A DNA stretch of 64,000 nt, from positions 434,001-498,000 of the forward strand of contig NZ_VFPH01000003.1 of the NCBI RefSeq assembly GCF_006717045.1. Direction: 5' to 3'. The position numbers were made by a program, and so were the translations under genes. Shown in pieces: positions 32,854 through 42,200 of this stretch. The notes beneath the pieces are model-generated. The model had not been told where the DNA came from. It ran no database searches and saw only the letters and a list, made by a program, of their open reading frames with translations. The number at the start of each line of letters is the position of its first letter. Within the stretch, counting starts at the first letter, position 1. The DNA is from Pseudonocardia cypriaca (lineage in GTDB: Bacteria > Actinomycetota > Actinomycetes > Mycobacteriales > Pseudonocardiaceae).

Positions 32854-33012
32854 AGCTGAGTGGTGCCGAGGGGCGGGCAACCCATCTTTCGGGCAGCTCG
32901 TGAAGTGGCATCTGCGGGATCTTTCCGCCGTATCGGACGCAGGTGCGGAACGCCGCGGATGCTGTGATCGAGAGGGCCTCCGGGACGGTTTTGGGGCTAT
33001 TACGCTCGTGGT

Positions 33013-34074
33013 GTGACGGCAACCGAGCTCGGACTTCCTGCGGTGCGGGGGGCGGCCCCCCGCGATCCGGCGCGTCCCGCCGACCCGCGGCTCGTCGACT
33101 CGTTCGGCAGAGTCGCCACCGACTTGCGGATCTCCCTCACCGACCGCTGCAACCTGCGGTGCTCGTACTGCATGCCGGCCGAGGGGCTCGACTGGATGCC
33201 CCGCGACGAGCAGCTCACCGACGACGAGCTGATCCGGCTGATCACGATCGCGGTGCGCGACCTCGGCGTGCACGAGCTGCGGTTCACCGGCGGCGAGCCA
33301 CTCCTGCGCCGCGGGCTGGAGCAGCTCATCGCAGCGTCGGCCGCGCTGGAGCCGCGGCCGGACATCTCGCTCACCACCAACGGGATCGGCCTCGCCCGCC
33401 GGGCGGAAGCGCTCGCCGCGGCCGGCGTCAACCGGCTCAACGTCTCGATGGACACCCTCCGGCCGGACCGGTTCGCCACGATCACGCGCCGCGACCGCCT
33501 CTCGGACGTCCTGGAGGGCCTCGCCGCCGCCCGCGCCGCAGGCCTCGGTCCCGTGAAGATCAACAGCGTGCTCCTGCGCAACGTGAACGACGACGAGGCC
33601 GTCCCGCTCCTGCGGTTCGCGCTCGAGCACGGCTACGAGCTGCGTTTCATCGAGCAGATGCCGCTCGACGCCCAGCACGGCTGGGAGCGCTCAGAGATGA
33701 TCACCGCGGGCGAGGTGATGGAGCGGCTGCGGGAGAGCTTCACGCTCACCCCGGACACCGGCGAGCGCGGGGCCGCACCTGCCGAACGCTGGCTCGTGGA
33801 CGGCGGGCCTGCCGCCGTCGGCGTGATCGCCTCGGTCACGCGCCCGTTCTGCGGCGCCTGCGACCGCACCCGGCTCACCGCGGACGGCCAGGTCCGCTCG
33901 TGCCTGTTCGCGCGCACCGAGACCGACCTCCGCGGGATGGTGCGGGGCGGCGCGTCCGACGCCGAGATCGCCGAGACCTGGCGGCACGCGATGTGGGGCA
34001 AGCTCGCCGGACACGGGATCGACGACCCCGGGTTCCTGCAGCCCGACCGCCCGATGAGCGCGATCGGGGGCTGA
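33013..34074 (+). CDS. moaA: GTP 3',8-cyclase, molybdopterin synthesis
   Basis: A 353-residue radical-SAM enzyme that converts GTP to 3',8-cyclo-GTP at the start of molybdenum-cofactor synthesis. The N-terminal cluster motif is in SLTDRCNLRCSYCMPAEG (C-x3-C-x2-C, residues ~44-53). HELRFTGGEPLLRR and SLTTNGIGLARRAEAL follow. The C-terminal cluster cysteines are in FCGACDRTRLTADGQVRSCLFA (~279-296). It ends in the functionally important Gly-Gly tail. The start is GTG 33013. It lies one base before moaD, and both sit opposite the mod operon, matching cofactor use with molybdate supply. Confidence 0.96.
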   Translation: MTATELGLPAVRGAAPRDPARPADPRLVDSFGRVATDLRISLTDRCNLRCSYCMPAEGLDWMPRDEQLTDDELIRLITIAVRDLGVHELRFTGGEPLLRRGLEQLIAASAALEPRPDISLTTNGIGLARRAEALAAAGVNRLNVSMDTLRPDRFATITRRDRLSDVLEGLAAARAAGLGPVKINSVLLRNVNDDEAVPLLRFALEHGYELRFIEQMPLDAQHGWERSEMITAGEVMERLRESFTLTPDTGERGAAPAERWLVDGGPAAVGVIASVTRPFCGACDRTRLTADGQVRSCLFARTETDLRGMVRGGASDAEIAETWRHAMWGKLAGHGIDDPGFLQPDRPMSAIGG

Positions 34075-34075
34075 C

Positions 34076-34339
34076 ATGACGACCGCCACGACCGTCACCA
34101 TCACGGTCCGCTACTTCGCGGCGGCCCGCGCGGCCGCGGGCGTGGAGACCGAGCCGATCGACGTGTCCGGCACGGTGGACGACGCGATCCGCGCCATCCG
34201 TGAACGCCACGGCGCCGAGCTGGGCCGGGTGCTCGACCGCTGCAGCTTCCTGCTCGACGAGGTCGCCGTCCGCGACCGCTCCGCCGTGGTGCCGGCGGGC
34301 GCCACGCTCGACGTCCTGCCGCCCTTCGCCGGAGGCTGA
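34076..34339 (+). CDS. moaD: molybdopterin synthase small subunit (MoaD/ThiS fold)
   Basis: An 87-residue ubiquitin-like sulfur carrier: VTITVRYFAAARAAAGVETE, VDDAIRAIRERHGAELGRVLDRCSFLLDE and VLPPFAGG. The exposed C-terminal Gly-Gly receives sulfur as thiocarboxylate and donates it to precursor Z with MoaE. MoaE itself is not in this window. The ATG starts one base after the moaA stop, so the two are co-transcribed and probably coupled. The length is normal for the family. Confidence 0.9.
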   Translation: MTTATTVTITVRYFAAARAAAGVETEPIDVSGTVDDAIRAIRERHGAELGRVLDRCSFLLDEVAVRDRSAVVPAGATLDVLPPFAGG

Positions 34340-34343
34340 ACCC

Positions 34344-34727
34344 TCAGGACCAGATCGTGACGATGCCGGTGATCAGGACGAGCTTCAGCAGCCAGTCACC
34401 GGCGTGGATCGTGGCGAGGGCCACGGGCACCCGCTCGTGGAACACCGACCCGGCCAGCAGGACGGCCGGGAACGCGAACCAGAGCACGAGCGCGAGCCCC
34501 ACCGCCTGTCCGAGCCCGCCGATCCCGAGGCCCGCGACGAGGAACGCGATCGCGGCCGCCACGATCCCGCCCCGCACCAGCTCGACCACCGCGGTGACGG
34601 GTGCGGGTCGGCGTGGCCCGGCGTAGGCGGGTGAGAGCTGCGCGAGCCGCGATCCGAGCGCGGCGTAGTAGGCGCCGCTCACCAGGAGTGTGACGGCGGC
34701 GGACACGACGACGGCGAGGATGTTCAC
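34344..34727 (-). CDS. DUF1761-like membrane protein
   Basis: A 127-residue membrane protein with four hydrophobic segments: ILAVVVSAAVTLLVSGAYYAALG, AVVELVRGGIVAAAIAFLVAGLG, AVGLALVLWFAFPAVLLAGSVFHE and HAGDWLLKLVLITGIVTIW. The order and the S-G-x-Y-Y-A-x-L-G start and H-A-G-D-W ending match DUF1761-type proteins of unknown function. It begins at GTG complement 34725-34727. It is convergent with moaD, with four bases between the two stops. No operon partner is evident. Confidence 0.75.
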   Translation of the reverse strand: MNILAVVVSAAVTLLVSGAYYAALGSRLAQLSPAYAGPRRPAPVTAVVELVRGGIVAAAIAFLVAGLGIGGLGQAVGLALVLWFAFPAVLLAGSVFHERVPVALATIHAGDWLLKLVLITGIVTIWS

Positions 34728-34854
34728 GACTGCCTTCTTCCGGTCGGAGGGTGTTCTCGACCGGGACGTCGAACCCGGGCCGGCGCTTTCGACATCCGCG
34801 CTCCGGCGCGAGGATGTGCTCGCGATCACCTCGACCTGATGACCGATCCGTCCG

Positions 34855-35859
34855 TCAGGACTCGACGATGTGGCGGTAGCTGCGCCAGGTGCCGGCCGGG
34901 GTCGTCGCCGTCTCCGCTGCCAGCATCGCGTGCGCGATCGCCCGGCTGACGACGTCGGCGGCCGCGGTGTGCAGCGCGACGAGGCCGGGCAGGTCCGGAG
35001 CGGGGCGGGTAGCGGTGGACAGCCCGAAGACCGCGTCCCCGTCGGTCGCGGTGTGGGCGGGCGCCACGGCGCGGGCGAGCCCGTCGTGGCCCATCGTCGC
35101 CAGCCGCCCGCACCCGGCCTTGTCGAGCGTGACGTCCGTGGCCACGACGGCGAGCGTGGTGGCCGTGCCGAGGGTGGGTGCCAGCCGCGCGTCGCGCATC
35201 TCAGCCGCCGCGGCGGCCCCGACCTCGAACCGCGGGAACTCCCCGGGCAGGCCGGCTCGCGCCCCGAGCAGCTCGCCGGTGCTCGGGTCGACGGGCGAGC
35301 CCGCCGCGTTCGCAACCACGAGCGCGGCCACGACCGCTCCCCCGTCGAGCACCGCGCTGGCCGTGCCGATCCCACCCTTGAGCCCACCAGCGAGCGCGCC
35401 CGCACCGGCCCCGACCACACCCTGCAGCACGGGTCCGGCGCTCGCCGCGTCGTAGGCCGCGGCGCCGGTGGCCGCGTCGGGACGGGCGGTGAAGTCGCCG
35501 CCGCGGCCGAGGTCGAACACGACGGCGCCGGGCACGATCGGCACCACACCGCCCGGCACGGGGAACCCGATGCCCGCCGCCTCCAGCCGAGCCATCACCC
35601 CGCCCGCGGCGGCCAGCCCGTACGCGCTGCCGCCGGAGAGCACCACCGCGTGCACCCGCTGCACGGTGGCGCCCGGGTGCAGCAGGTCGGTCTCGCGGGT
35701 GCCGGGCGCCGCGCCACGCACGTCCGCGCCGGCCACCGCCCCACCATCGGGCGCCAGCACGACCGTCGTACCGGTCAGCGCACCGGGCCCGTCGAGCGAG
35801 GCGTGACCGACGCGCAGGCCGGGGACGTCGGTCAGGGCGTTGTGCGGTCCGGGGCGCAT
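34855..35859 (-). CDS. P1-family (DmpA/ThnT-type) aminopeptidase
   Basis: A 334-residue self-processing Ntn-like hydrolase. Motifs are ALTDVPGLRVGHASLDG, VHAVVLSGGSAYGLAAAGG, VPIVPGAVVFDLGRG and GLKGGIGTAS. The processing region is LGTATTLAVVATDVTLDKAG (residues ~229-248). Homologues usually have Asn-Thr or Gly-Ser at the cleavage site, which frees the nucleophilic Thr or Ser. Here the residue before the Thr pair is Ala, so cleavage may be between Ala and Thr or be altered. Substrates of the family include D-amino-acid amides, beta-lactam-related pantetheine and nylon oligomers. It begins at ATG complement 35857-35859. Confidence 0.88.
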   Translation of the reverse strand: MRPGPHNALTDVPGLRVGHASLDGPGALTGTTVVLAPDGGAVAGADVRGAAPGTRETDLLHPGATVQRVHAVVLSGGSAYGLAAAGGVMARLEAAGIGFPVPGGVVPIVPGAVVFDLGRGGDFTARPDAATGAAAYDAASAGPVLQGVVGAGAGALAGGLKGGIGTASAVLDGGAVVAALVVANAAGSPVDPSTGELLGARAGLPGEFPRFEVGAAAAAEMRDARLAPTLGTATTLAVVATDVTLDKAGCGRLATMGHDGLARAVAPAHTATDGDAVFGLSTATRPAPDLPGLVALHTAAADVVSRAIAHAMLAAETATTPAGTWRSYRHIVES

Positions 35860-35924
35860 CCGGTCATCATCCCTCTGGCCGATTCCCGCCAGCGGACACG
35901 CGGAACCTCGGCGAGGGTGGAGTC

Positions 35925-36623
35925 ATGACCGCTGTGCTGGACCGACTGGACGTCCCCGCCCTGCAGGAGCGCCTCGACACCGACGGCGTCGCGAGCACTC
36001 AGGCGCTGCTCACCCCGGAGCAGTGCGCGGACGTGATCGCGATGTTCGACGAGGACGAGCGGTTCCGCAGCACCGTGGTGATGGCCCGGCACGCGTTCGG
36101 GGAGGGCAGCTACCGCTACTTCGCCGACCCGCTCCCGCCGCTGGTCCAGGAGCTGCGCGAGCAGCTCTACCCGCCGCTGGCCGAGATCGCCAACACCTGG
36201 GCGGAACGGCTGGGCGAGCGGACGTTCCCGACCGAGCTGGACGCGCTGCTGGCCGAGTGCGCCGCTGCCGGGCAGCACCGGCCCACGCCGCTCGTGCTGA
36301 GGTACGGACCCGGCGGCTACAACTGCCTGCACCAGGACGTCTACGGCGACCTGACGTTCCCGCTGCAGTTCCTCGTGATGCTGAGCCGCCCCGACGAGGA
36401 CTTCACCGGCGGCGAGAGCGTGTTCGTCGAGCAGCGGCCCCGCCAGCAGTCCCGGCCGATCGTGCTGCGGCCGCGACAGGGCGAGGCCGTGGTGTTCCCC
36501 GTGCACCACCGGCCGCGGCACGGATCCCGCGGGTTCCACCGGGTGCAGATGCGGCACGGGGTGAGCGCCGTGCACAGCGGGAGCCGGCACGTGCTGGGGA
36601 TCATCTTCCACAACGCGCGATGA
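35925..36623 (+). CDS. 2OG-Fe(II) oxygenase
   Basis: A 232-residue prolyl-hydroxylase-type dioxygenase. The iron ligands are the His and Asp of YNCLHQDVYGDLTF (residues ~135-138) and a distal His near GVSAVHSGSRHVLGIIF. RHVLG supplies the Arg expected to bind 2-oxoglutarate. The N-terminal half is helical (LLTPEQCADVIAMFDEDERF). It resembles the actinobacterial group often linked to alkylation-repair regulons, and alkB lies 1.2 kb downstream, but this role is inferred only from proximity. Start ATG 35925. Its stop is followed by a stem-loop at 36688. Confidence 0.85.
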   Translation: MTAVLDRLDVPALQERLDTDGVASTQALLTPEQCADVIAMFDEDERFRSTVVMARHAFGEGSYRYFADPLPPLVQELREQLYPPLAEIANTWAERLGERTFPTELDALLAECAAAGQHRPTPLVLRYGPGGYNCLHQDVYGDLTFPLQFLVMLSRPDEDFTGGESVFVEQRPRQQSRPIVLRPRQGEAVVFPVHHRPRHGSRGFHRVQMRHGVSAVHSGSRHVLGIIFHNAR

Positions 36624-36687
36624 TCGTGGCTGACGAGTTCCTCGAAACCGCCACGGCGACGAGATCGTTCGAGCTAGCTTGAGCGCA

Positions 36688-36706
36688 ACGTAGACCCGAT
36701 CTACGT
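36688..36706. promoter_or_regulatory. inverted repeat, ACGTAGA-5-TCTACGT
   Basis: A perfect 7-base dyad with a 5-base centre (CCCGA) lies 65 bases after the oxygenase stop and 55 bases before the next start codon. It could be a terminator or an operator for the unknown gene. The sequence is AT-richer than its surroundings. Confidence 0.4.
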
Positions 36707-36760
36707 GGTCTCGCCCGGCCTGTGCCGAGCCGCTCAACCGCGCCCGAACGAGGTCTTGCC

Positions 36761-37354
36761 ATGCCCTGCGCCTCTCGCGACGAGGAGATCCGCCGAACCC
36801 GCACTTTCTGGATCATCGTGATCGCGGCAGCTCTGCTCAGCGCCGGAGGAGCGGGACCTGCCGTCATCGAGTACGCACCGATCCTGGTCAGCGCCGGCCA
36901 AGGACAGAAGCCGGAGCCCACGCTGTGGGTTCCATGTCCCAACAACGGCCGCGAGGCGGCCGAGCATCGCGTCGTCAGAACATTTCAGCGCGGCCCAGGA
37001 GTAGCTCCCGCGGCAACCATGCCGGGCGGCACCAGCCAGCTGGTCTGCGGGAACGACGCATATGGCTACTACCACATCGTCAACAGACACTACGTGGAAT
37101 GGAACGAGAAGAGCATCAAGACCTCCGAGAACTGGCGAGAGGTTGCCGACTACGCAATCGCCGAGGCACTCAAGAACCCGCAGACAGTCGCCTTTCGGGC
37201 AGTCAACAACACATTTTGCTACTCCCGGGAGATCTATCTGGTCAACAAGGTGACCGGCGCGATCGTCAACGTCACCTACCCCAACGTGGTCCTGCGCGGG
37301 CAGGACGGCGTCATCATCACCGCCTTCCCCGCCGGGGCCCAGTGTCGAGGGTGA
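36761..37354 (+). CDS. hypothetical membrane-anchored protein, GC-poorer
   Basis: A 197-residue protein. Residues ~14-32 (TFWIIVIAAALLSAGGAG) are a single N-terminal membrane anchor or uncleaved signal. The rest looks extracytoplasmic, with four cysteines (VPCPNNG, QLVCGNDAYGYYHIVNRHYVEW, NNTFCYSREIYLVN, GAQCRG), likely two disulfides. I recognise no family. Base composition is far less GC-rich than the neighbours (about half G+C in 37081-37140) and codons ending in A or T are frequent, as in a horizontally acquired gene. The start ATG 36761 has a GAGGT ribosome site. Confidence 0.65.
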   Translation: MPCASRDEEIRRTRTFWIIVIAAALLSAGGAGPAVIEYAPILVSAGQGQKPEPTLWVPCPNNGREAAEHRVVRTFQRGPGVAPAATMPGGTSQLVCGNDAYGYYHIVNRHYVEWNEKSIKTSENWREVADYAIAEALKNPQTVAFRAVNNTFCYSREIYLVNKVTGAIVNVTYPNVVLRGQDGVIITAFPAGAQCRG

Positions 37355-37393
37355 CACGAGCGGTCCCGGAGACGATGTGCAGCGTGAAAGCGT

Positions 37394-37408
37394 AGACTCG
37401 CGGAGTCT
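37394..37408. promoter_or_regulatory. inverted repeat, AGACTC-GCG-GAGTCT
   Basis: A perfect 6-base dyad with a GCG centre lies 39 bases beyond the stop of the unknown membrane gene and 38 bases before the next start. It may be a terminator hairpin or an operator for the gene at 37446. Confidence 0.4.
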
Positions 37409-37445
37409 GCACGTCGCAGCCCTGTAACGTCGACAAGGACTCACG

Positions 37446-37775
37446 ATGAGCGACTCCTATCTGGACCGCTTCTTGAAAGCAGTCGAGGTGAGCGACCACG
37501 CAGTGTTCACCGGGCCCGACGATCGCAGTCGTCGCCACCTCGTGCAGTACCACGACGACCAGTTCGACCCGCCCCTCCTCCTCGATTTCACCGAGAAGGA
37601 CTTCGACGACGCCGTCCGAGCCACAGGGCGCAACGCTCGCTCGGTCTGGCCGGACGATCCGGAGCCAGAGGCGGGTATCAAACTCATGCTCGTGCACCTG
37701 TACGAGAGCATGTCCAAGGAGGAGCACCCGCGGAGGCGGATCTTCATCTCCGAGGGTCAGCTCTGGGCGGAGTAA
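37446..37775 (+). CDS. small hypothetical cytosolic protein
   Basis: A 109-residue, acidic and soluble protein (YLDRFLKAVEVSDHAVF, LLLDFTEKDFDDAVRATG, GIKLMLVHLYESM, RRIFISEGQLWAE). It has regular helix and strand patterning but no family that I recognise. An AGGA ribosome site precedes the ATG at 37446. It shares the GC-poorer composition of the preceding gene, and the two form a short island between two dioxygenase genes. Possible links to an accessory or stress function are speculation. Confidence 0.6.
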   Translation: MSDSYLDRFLKAVEVSDHAVFTGPDDRSRRHLVQYHDDQFDPPLLLDFTEKDFDDAVRATGRNARSVWPDDPEPEAGIKLMLVHLYESMSKEEHPRRRIFISEGQLWAE

Positions 37776-37814
37776 CAGAGCACGGATCGGCTCCGCGAGT
37801 GCGGAGGAGGGAAC

Positions 37815-38474
37815 ATGTCGCTCGGGCTCGTCCCGCGCGAACGGCGCGTGCTCGCGCCCGGCGCGGTGCACGTGCCGGACTGGCTGGACCTCGACCGGCA
37901 GCGCATGCTCGTGCTGGCCTGCCGGGAGTGGGCGAGCGAGGGCCCGGGGATCCGCGCCGCGGTGCTGCCGAACGGTGGGCAGATGTCCGTGCGCAGCGTG
38001 TGCCTCGGCTGGCACTGGTACCCCTACCGGTACTCCCGCACGCGGGACGACCAGGACGGGTCGCCGGTGGCCCCGTTCCCGGAATGGCTCGGCGACCTGG
38101 GCCGCGAGGCGCTCGCCGAGGCGTACGGCGACGCCGACCGGGCCCGCGCGTACCGCCCGGACATCGCCTTGATCAACCACTACACGGCCGAAGCCCGGAT
38201 GGGCCTGCACCGCGACAACGACGAACACTCGCCCGACCCGGTGGTGTCGTTCAGCATCGGGGCGCCGTGCGTGTTCCGGCTGGGCAACACGGAGAACCGC
38301 GGCCGGCCGTGGACCGACGTCGAGCTGCACTCCGGCGACCTGGTCGTCTTCGGCGACGAGAGCCGACTCGCCTACCACGGCGTGCCGAAGCTGCTCCCCG
38401 CCCTCGACATACCCGATACGGGCCTGGTCGACGGCCGCCTCAACATCACACTCCGCGTCTCCGGCCTCGGCTGA
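37815..38474 (+). CDS. alkB: AlkB-type alkylated-DNA dioxygenase
   Basis: A 219-residue 2-oxoglutarate/Fe(II) dioxygenase that repairs N1-methyladenine and N3-methylcytosine by oxidative demethylation. The iron ligands are His and Asp of MGLHRDNDEHSPD (residues ~132-136) and the His of RLAYHGVPKL (~187). Two family markers are INHYTAEARMG and the 2OG-binding R-x-N-x-T-x-R in GRLNITLRVSG at the C-terminus. The start is ATG 37815 with a strong GGAGGAGGGAAC ribosome site. Length and motifs are those of bacterial AlkB. Confidence 0.92.
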   Translation: MSLGLVPRERRVLAPGAVHVPDWLDLDRQRMLVLACREWASEGPGIRAAVLPNGGQMSVRSVCLGWHWYPYRYSRTRDDQDGSPVAPFPEWLGDLGREALAEAYGDADRARAYRPDIALINHYTAEARMGLHRDNDEHSPDPVVSFSIGAPCVFRLGNTENRGRPWTDVELHSGDLVVFGDESRLAYHGVPKLLPALDIPDTGLVDGRLNITLRVSGLG

Positions 38475-38501
38475 TCGAAGCAACGCCGTCAGCCGAGTTG
38501 G

Positions 38502-39155
38502 TCATCGGCTGCCGCCACAACTGCCGTTGCCCGGTGGTCGCCGAGTGCTGCCGTACCGGCGGCGCATGTCGCGAGTCAGGTCCTCGGCTCGCCGCGCGTG
38601 GACGTCGGGGACCTGCGCCTCGAGCCGGTCGACCCGGGCGCCGATCATCTCCAGCTGCGCGGCGAGCTCCCGCGCCGCGGTGTCCGGCGGCATCGACGGC
38701 GCCCGCCCGAAGTAGGCGTCGAGGCACTCCGACAGGTCGACCCGCACGATCTCGGCGACGTCGGCCAGCCGCTCGGGCGCCACGAGCCGGTCGGTCTCCC
38801 GGTCGGCCACCTGGTCGAGCCGGTCCAGCACCAGCCGGACCGTCCGCGCGATCCGGCGCACGGCGGGCTCCGCGCCGACCGGCAGCTCGTCGCGCTGCAG
38901 TTCGACCCGCGTGAGCTGCGCTTCGACCTCGGTACGCAGGACGTCGACCAGGCTCGGCTCCGCAATCGGCTCCTCGACGGGATCGGGCGGCGCGACCAGC
39001 GCACCCACCGCGTAGAGCCCGATCGCGACGACCGGCCAGACGTCACCGACCACCCCGGCGAGGTGCAGCCCGACGCCGGCCAGCGCGCCCGCCATCCCTG
39101 CGATGTTCTTCCGCGAGTGGAGGTAGCGACGCACCGCGCCCGGCGGGTCAGCCAT
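38502..39155 (-). CDS. hypothetical membrane protein with coiled coil
   Basis: A 217-residue protein. Residues ~17-52 contain two hydrophobic stretches (NIAGMAGALAGVGLHLAGVVG, WPVVAIGLYAVGALVAP), forming a membrane hairpin. Residues 70-200 are charged, heptad-like helix (VDVLRTEVEAQLTRVELQRDEL, LDRLDQVADRETDRL, AAQLEMIGARVDRLEAQVP). I recognise no family. It is the gene immediately downstream of the giant reading frame on the same strand, 135 bases away, so it might be its partner or immunity protein; nothing in the sequence proves this. The terminal Arg/Gly tail may be cytosolic. Confidence 0.6.
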   Translation of the reverse strand: MADPPGAVRRYLHSRKNIAGMAGALAGVGLHLAGVVGDVWPVVAIGLYAVGALVAPPDPVEEPIAEPSLVDVLRTEVEAQLTRVELQRDELPVGAEPAVRRIARTVRLVLDRLDQVADRETDRLVAPERLADVAEIVRVDLSECLDAYFGRAPSMPPDTAARELAAQLEMIGARVDRLEAQVPDVHARRAEDLTRDMRRRYGSTRRPPGNGSCGGSR

Positions 39156-39290
39156 GGCGGCGGGCCTCTCGGACGGCCTCCCCGTGCCGCGGCACCCGCA
39201 CCCCCGGTTCGGTCATCGGTTCGACTCCTCACCCCGCTCGATCCGATTCTGCCGTCCATGCGGCCATTGCTCCGAGCGGCCGGATGACGA

Positions 39291-42200
39291 TCAGTCGAGC
39301 AGCGCGGCCCGCGCGGTGGGCCAGCCGGCGACGAATCCCGGGTGCAGTGGCAGGGTGTGCAGCTCGTCGAGCCGGACCCACCGCACCTCGGTGCTCTCGT
39401 GGTCCGCGGTCGGGGTCAGCAGCGTGTCGGCCTCGGCCAGCACCCAGGCGTAGGTCCAGCTGCCGTGGTCGTCGACGTACTTGCCGGTCACCCGGTACTG
39501 ACCGGGGCCGATCCGAGCTTCCTCCCAGCCCTCCCGCATGGCCGCCCGCTCGTCGGACTCCCGGTAGTCCCGCGCCCCGCCGAGCAAGCCCCAGGTCCCG
39601 GCATGCTGGTTGGCCGCCGAGCGGTGCTGCATCAATACCCACCGCGTGCCGTTCGCCGAGCGATGGGTCAGCAGCAGACCCGCCGCGCCGTGGCGCCCCC
39701 AGTGCCGCTGCCCGCAGTCGCAGTCCACCCAGCCGTCCCCTGACCAGTCGGGGACTCCGGCGCCGGTCGGAGCCGGCTGGTCGACGAGCATCGCCGCTCG
39801 GTTGCCCACCAGGTACTGGCGATCGAAGTCGTAGCGGCCACGTCGGATCCAGATGGCGTCGACCCCGCTCAGCGCCGCCCACAGCCCGATGTCCTGTTCG
39901 AGCGCCGCGGCGATCGCCTTGCCGCCGCGCCGCCGGGCGGCGGCCGCGTCCTCGTCGCGCCGGCGTCGCGCCTCGTCGACGTGCAGCACGATGGCGTCCT
40001 GGTGCAGGTAGCCCAGCAGCGTCGACGACCGGGCCGACCGCCGCCGCTCCGTGAAGCCCCGGCTCGCGCTGACGGCGCTGTACTCGCCGGCCACCTCGTG
40101 GTCGGTGGCGAAGTTGGTTCCGCTGCCCCGCATGTTCGCGGCCCACCCGATGAAGGACGTGCCGGTGCGGAACTGTTCCGCCCTGCGGACGGCGTAGGCA
40201 CCCGCGATGCCCCGGTACATCGGGATGTGCCCGGCGGCCACGATCGCCCGCCAGTCCGCCTCACCCACCACGACCGGTGGGCCGTCCATCCCCTGGACGG
40301 CCCACACCTCTCGCAACGCGTCCGCGACGGGCATGGCGGCAAGCCTTGCCAGGTGGGCCCGGCCCCACTGCGCCACGCTCGTGCGGCGCGCACCCGGGTC
40401 GAGCCGGGCCTGCCACGCCGCGTCGCCGTCCGGGTAACGGCCGGCCGGGGGGTCCAGCCGAACCTCGACGGCGCGGCGCAACGCGCCGGTGGTCGCCGCC
40501 AGCATCGGGACGCGACGTTCCGGCGCCGCAGCCCGAAGCGCGACGGCCAGGCGGTCCGCCATGGCGGCGGACCGGGCATCGGGGGCACTGCCGTGCGTGA
40601 GCACCAGCGCGTCCGCCACCAGCACGGTGACGAGGTCGGTCCAGTGGCCCAGGTACTCGGGGCGCGCCGCCCCCTCCGGCCCGAGCTCGAGCAGCGCCTC
40701 GATCGGGTCGACCAGTGGGGCCAGCTCGGCGTCGGTGTACCAGTCGGCCAGCGCCCACAGGACGTCGGCGCGGCGGTGGCTCGCGGGAAGCCCCGCGAGG
40801 ACCCCGCGACCGCCCCCGGCCAGAACCGCCATAGCCAGCGCCGCGCGATCGCGCTCGGTGGCCGTGGCCCAGTATTCGGCCGCCCACCGCGGGCCGTCCT
40901 GCTCGGCGCCGGCCGCGATCCACTCGAGCGCACCGGCGACGATCATGCCCAACTGCCCGCCAGGGGTCGGGGTCGCGCGATCGCTGTCGAGCAGGATGTG
41001 CATGACGCGCTTCACGACCGGGTGGTGCACCGCCGAGCGTTCTGCCCACGGCGTGCGGGAGATCTCCGCGAAGGTCGGGCCGACCTGCCGCCAGTCCTCG
41101 GCCGTCAGCGGCTCGTCCGTACGCCGGCCGTACAGCAGCGGAGCCGCGCGACGCAGCGTGGCGAGCGTGGCGCGCGCCTGGTCCCGGCGCTCGGCCTGCG
41201 CCGGATCGAGCACCTGCTGCGGCCACATCCCGTGGGAACCGCTCAGCAGGTCCAGCCCCGCCTCCGCCAGATCGAGCTGCGCGGTGACGAGCGACCGGCT
41301 CACACGCCACTGCTGCGCCACCCGGTCCACCGCCATGGCGAGCGTCTCCTCGACGCCGTCGAGCAGATGCGCCCCGACCCGGTCGTCGAAGTGGGCGAGC
41401 TGTGCGGCCCAACCGGGTGCCAGGGCCAACGCGACCAGCGCCAGCCGCTCGGCACGCCCCGCGCGCGGCCAGCCCTCCAGCCGAGCGGGCGGCGGACCGT
41501 GGCCGCCGAGCAGCTCGACGAGCGGGCCGGGTTCGTCCAGGAAGCGCGGTGCGACCGCCGCGGACGGTGGCCCGACCCGCAGGATCGCCGCGGCGATCCT
41601 GGTCCGCCGGTCCACCTGATCCTCGTCCCCGACCGTCGAGGGGAGGACTTGCCACAACCGGGCCCAGTCGACCGTGTCGGCACTCACCTGCTCGGCACCG
41701 TGGAGCAGGTAGGTGGCCTCGGCCAGGGCCAGGTGCTGCCCGACGCTCGCGACGCGCTTCGCGGTCCGCCGGTCCCGCGGCAGGAGCTTGCGCAGCTTCG
41801 CGTGCCGATCGAGGCCGCGGACCACCCGGTCGTACCGGGACCACGCCTTGGCGAGCTCCGTCGCGTTGCCGGGGTGAGCCGGATCCCTGAGCACGGCGTC
41901 GCCCGGCCTCCACAGGGCGTCGAGGACGGCCGCACGTCGCCGGCTCCCGTGCCTCAGCCACCAGAAGCCACCCACCGCGACGACCAGGCCGCCTGCGATC
42001 GACCAGTTGCGGATCAGCCGGATGGTCTCCCGATCGTCCTGGCGCCGCTCCAGCTCGGTCAGCTCCGCGCGCAGGCGGGGGATCTTCGCGTCGAGGGAGC
42101 TCAGTACCCGGTCGAGCTCGCCGACGTCCGATGCCAGATCCGTGACCCCCAGCCGCAGCGACGCGAGGTCGACAGTGGGATCCGCGGCGTCGCGGATCAG

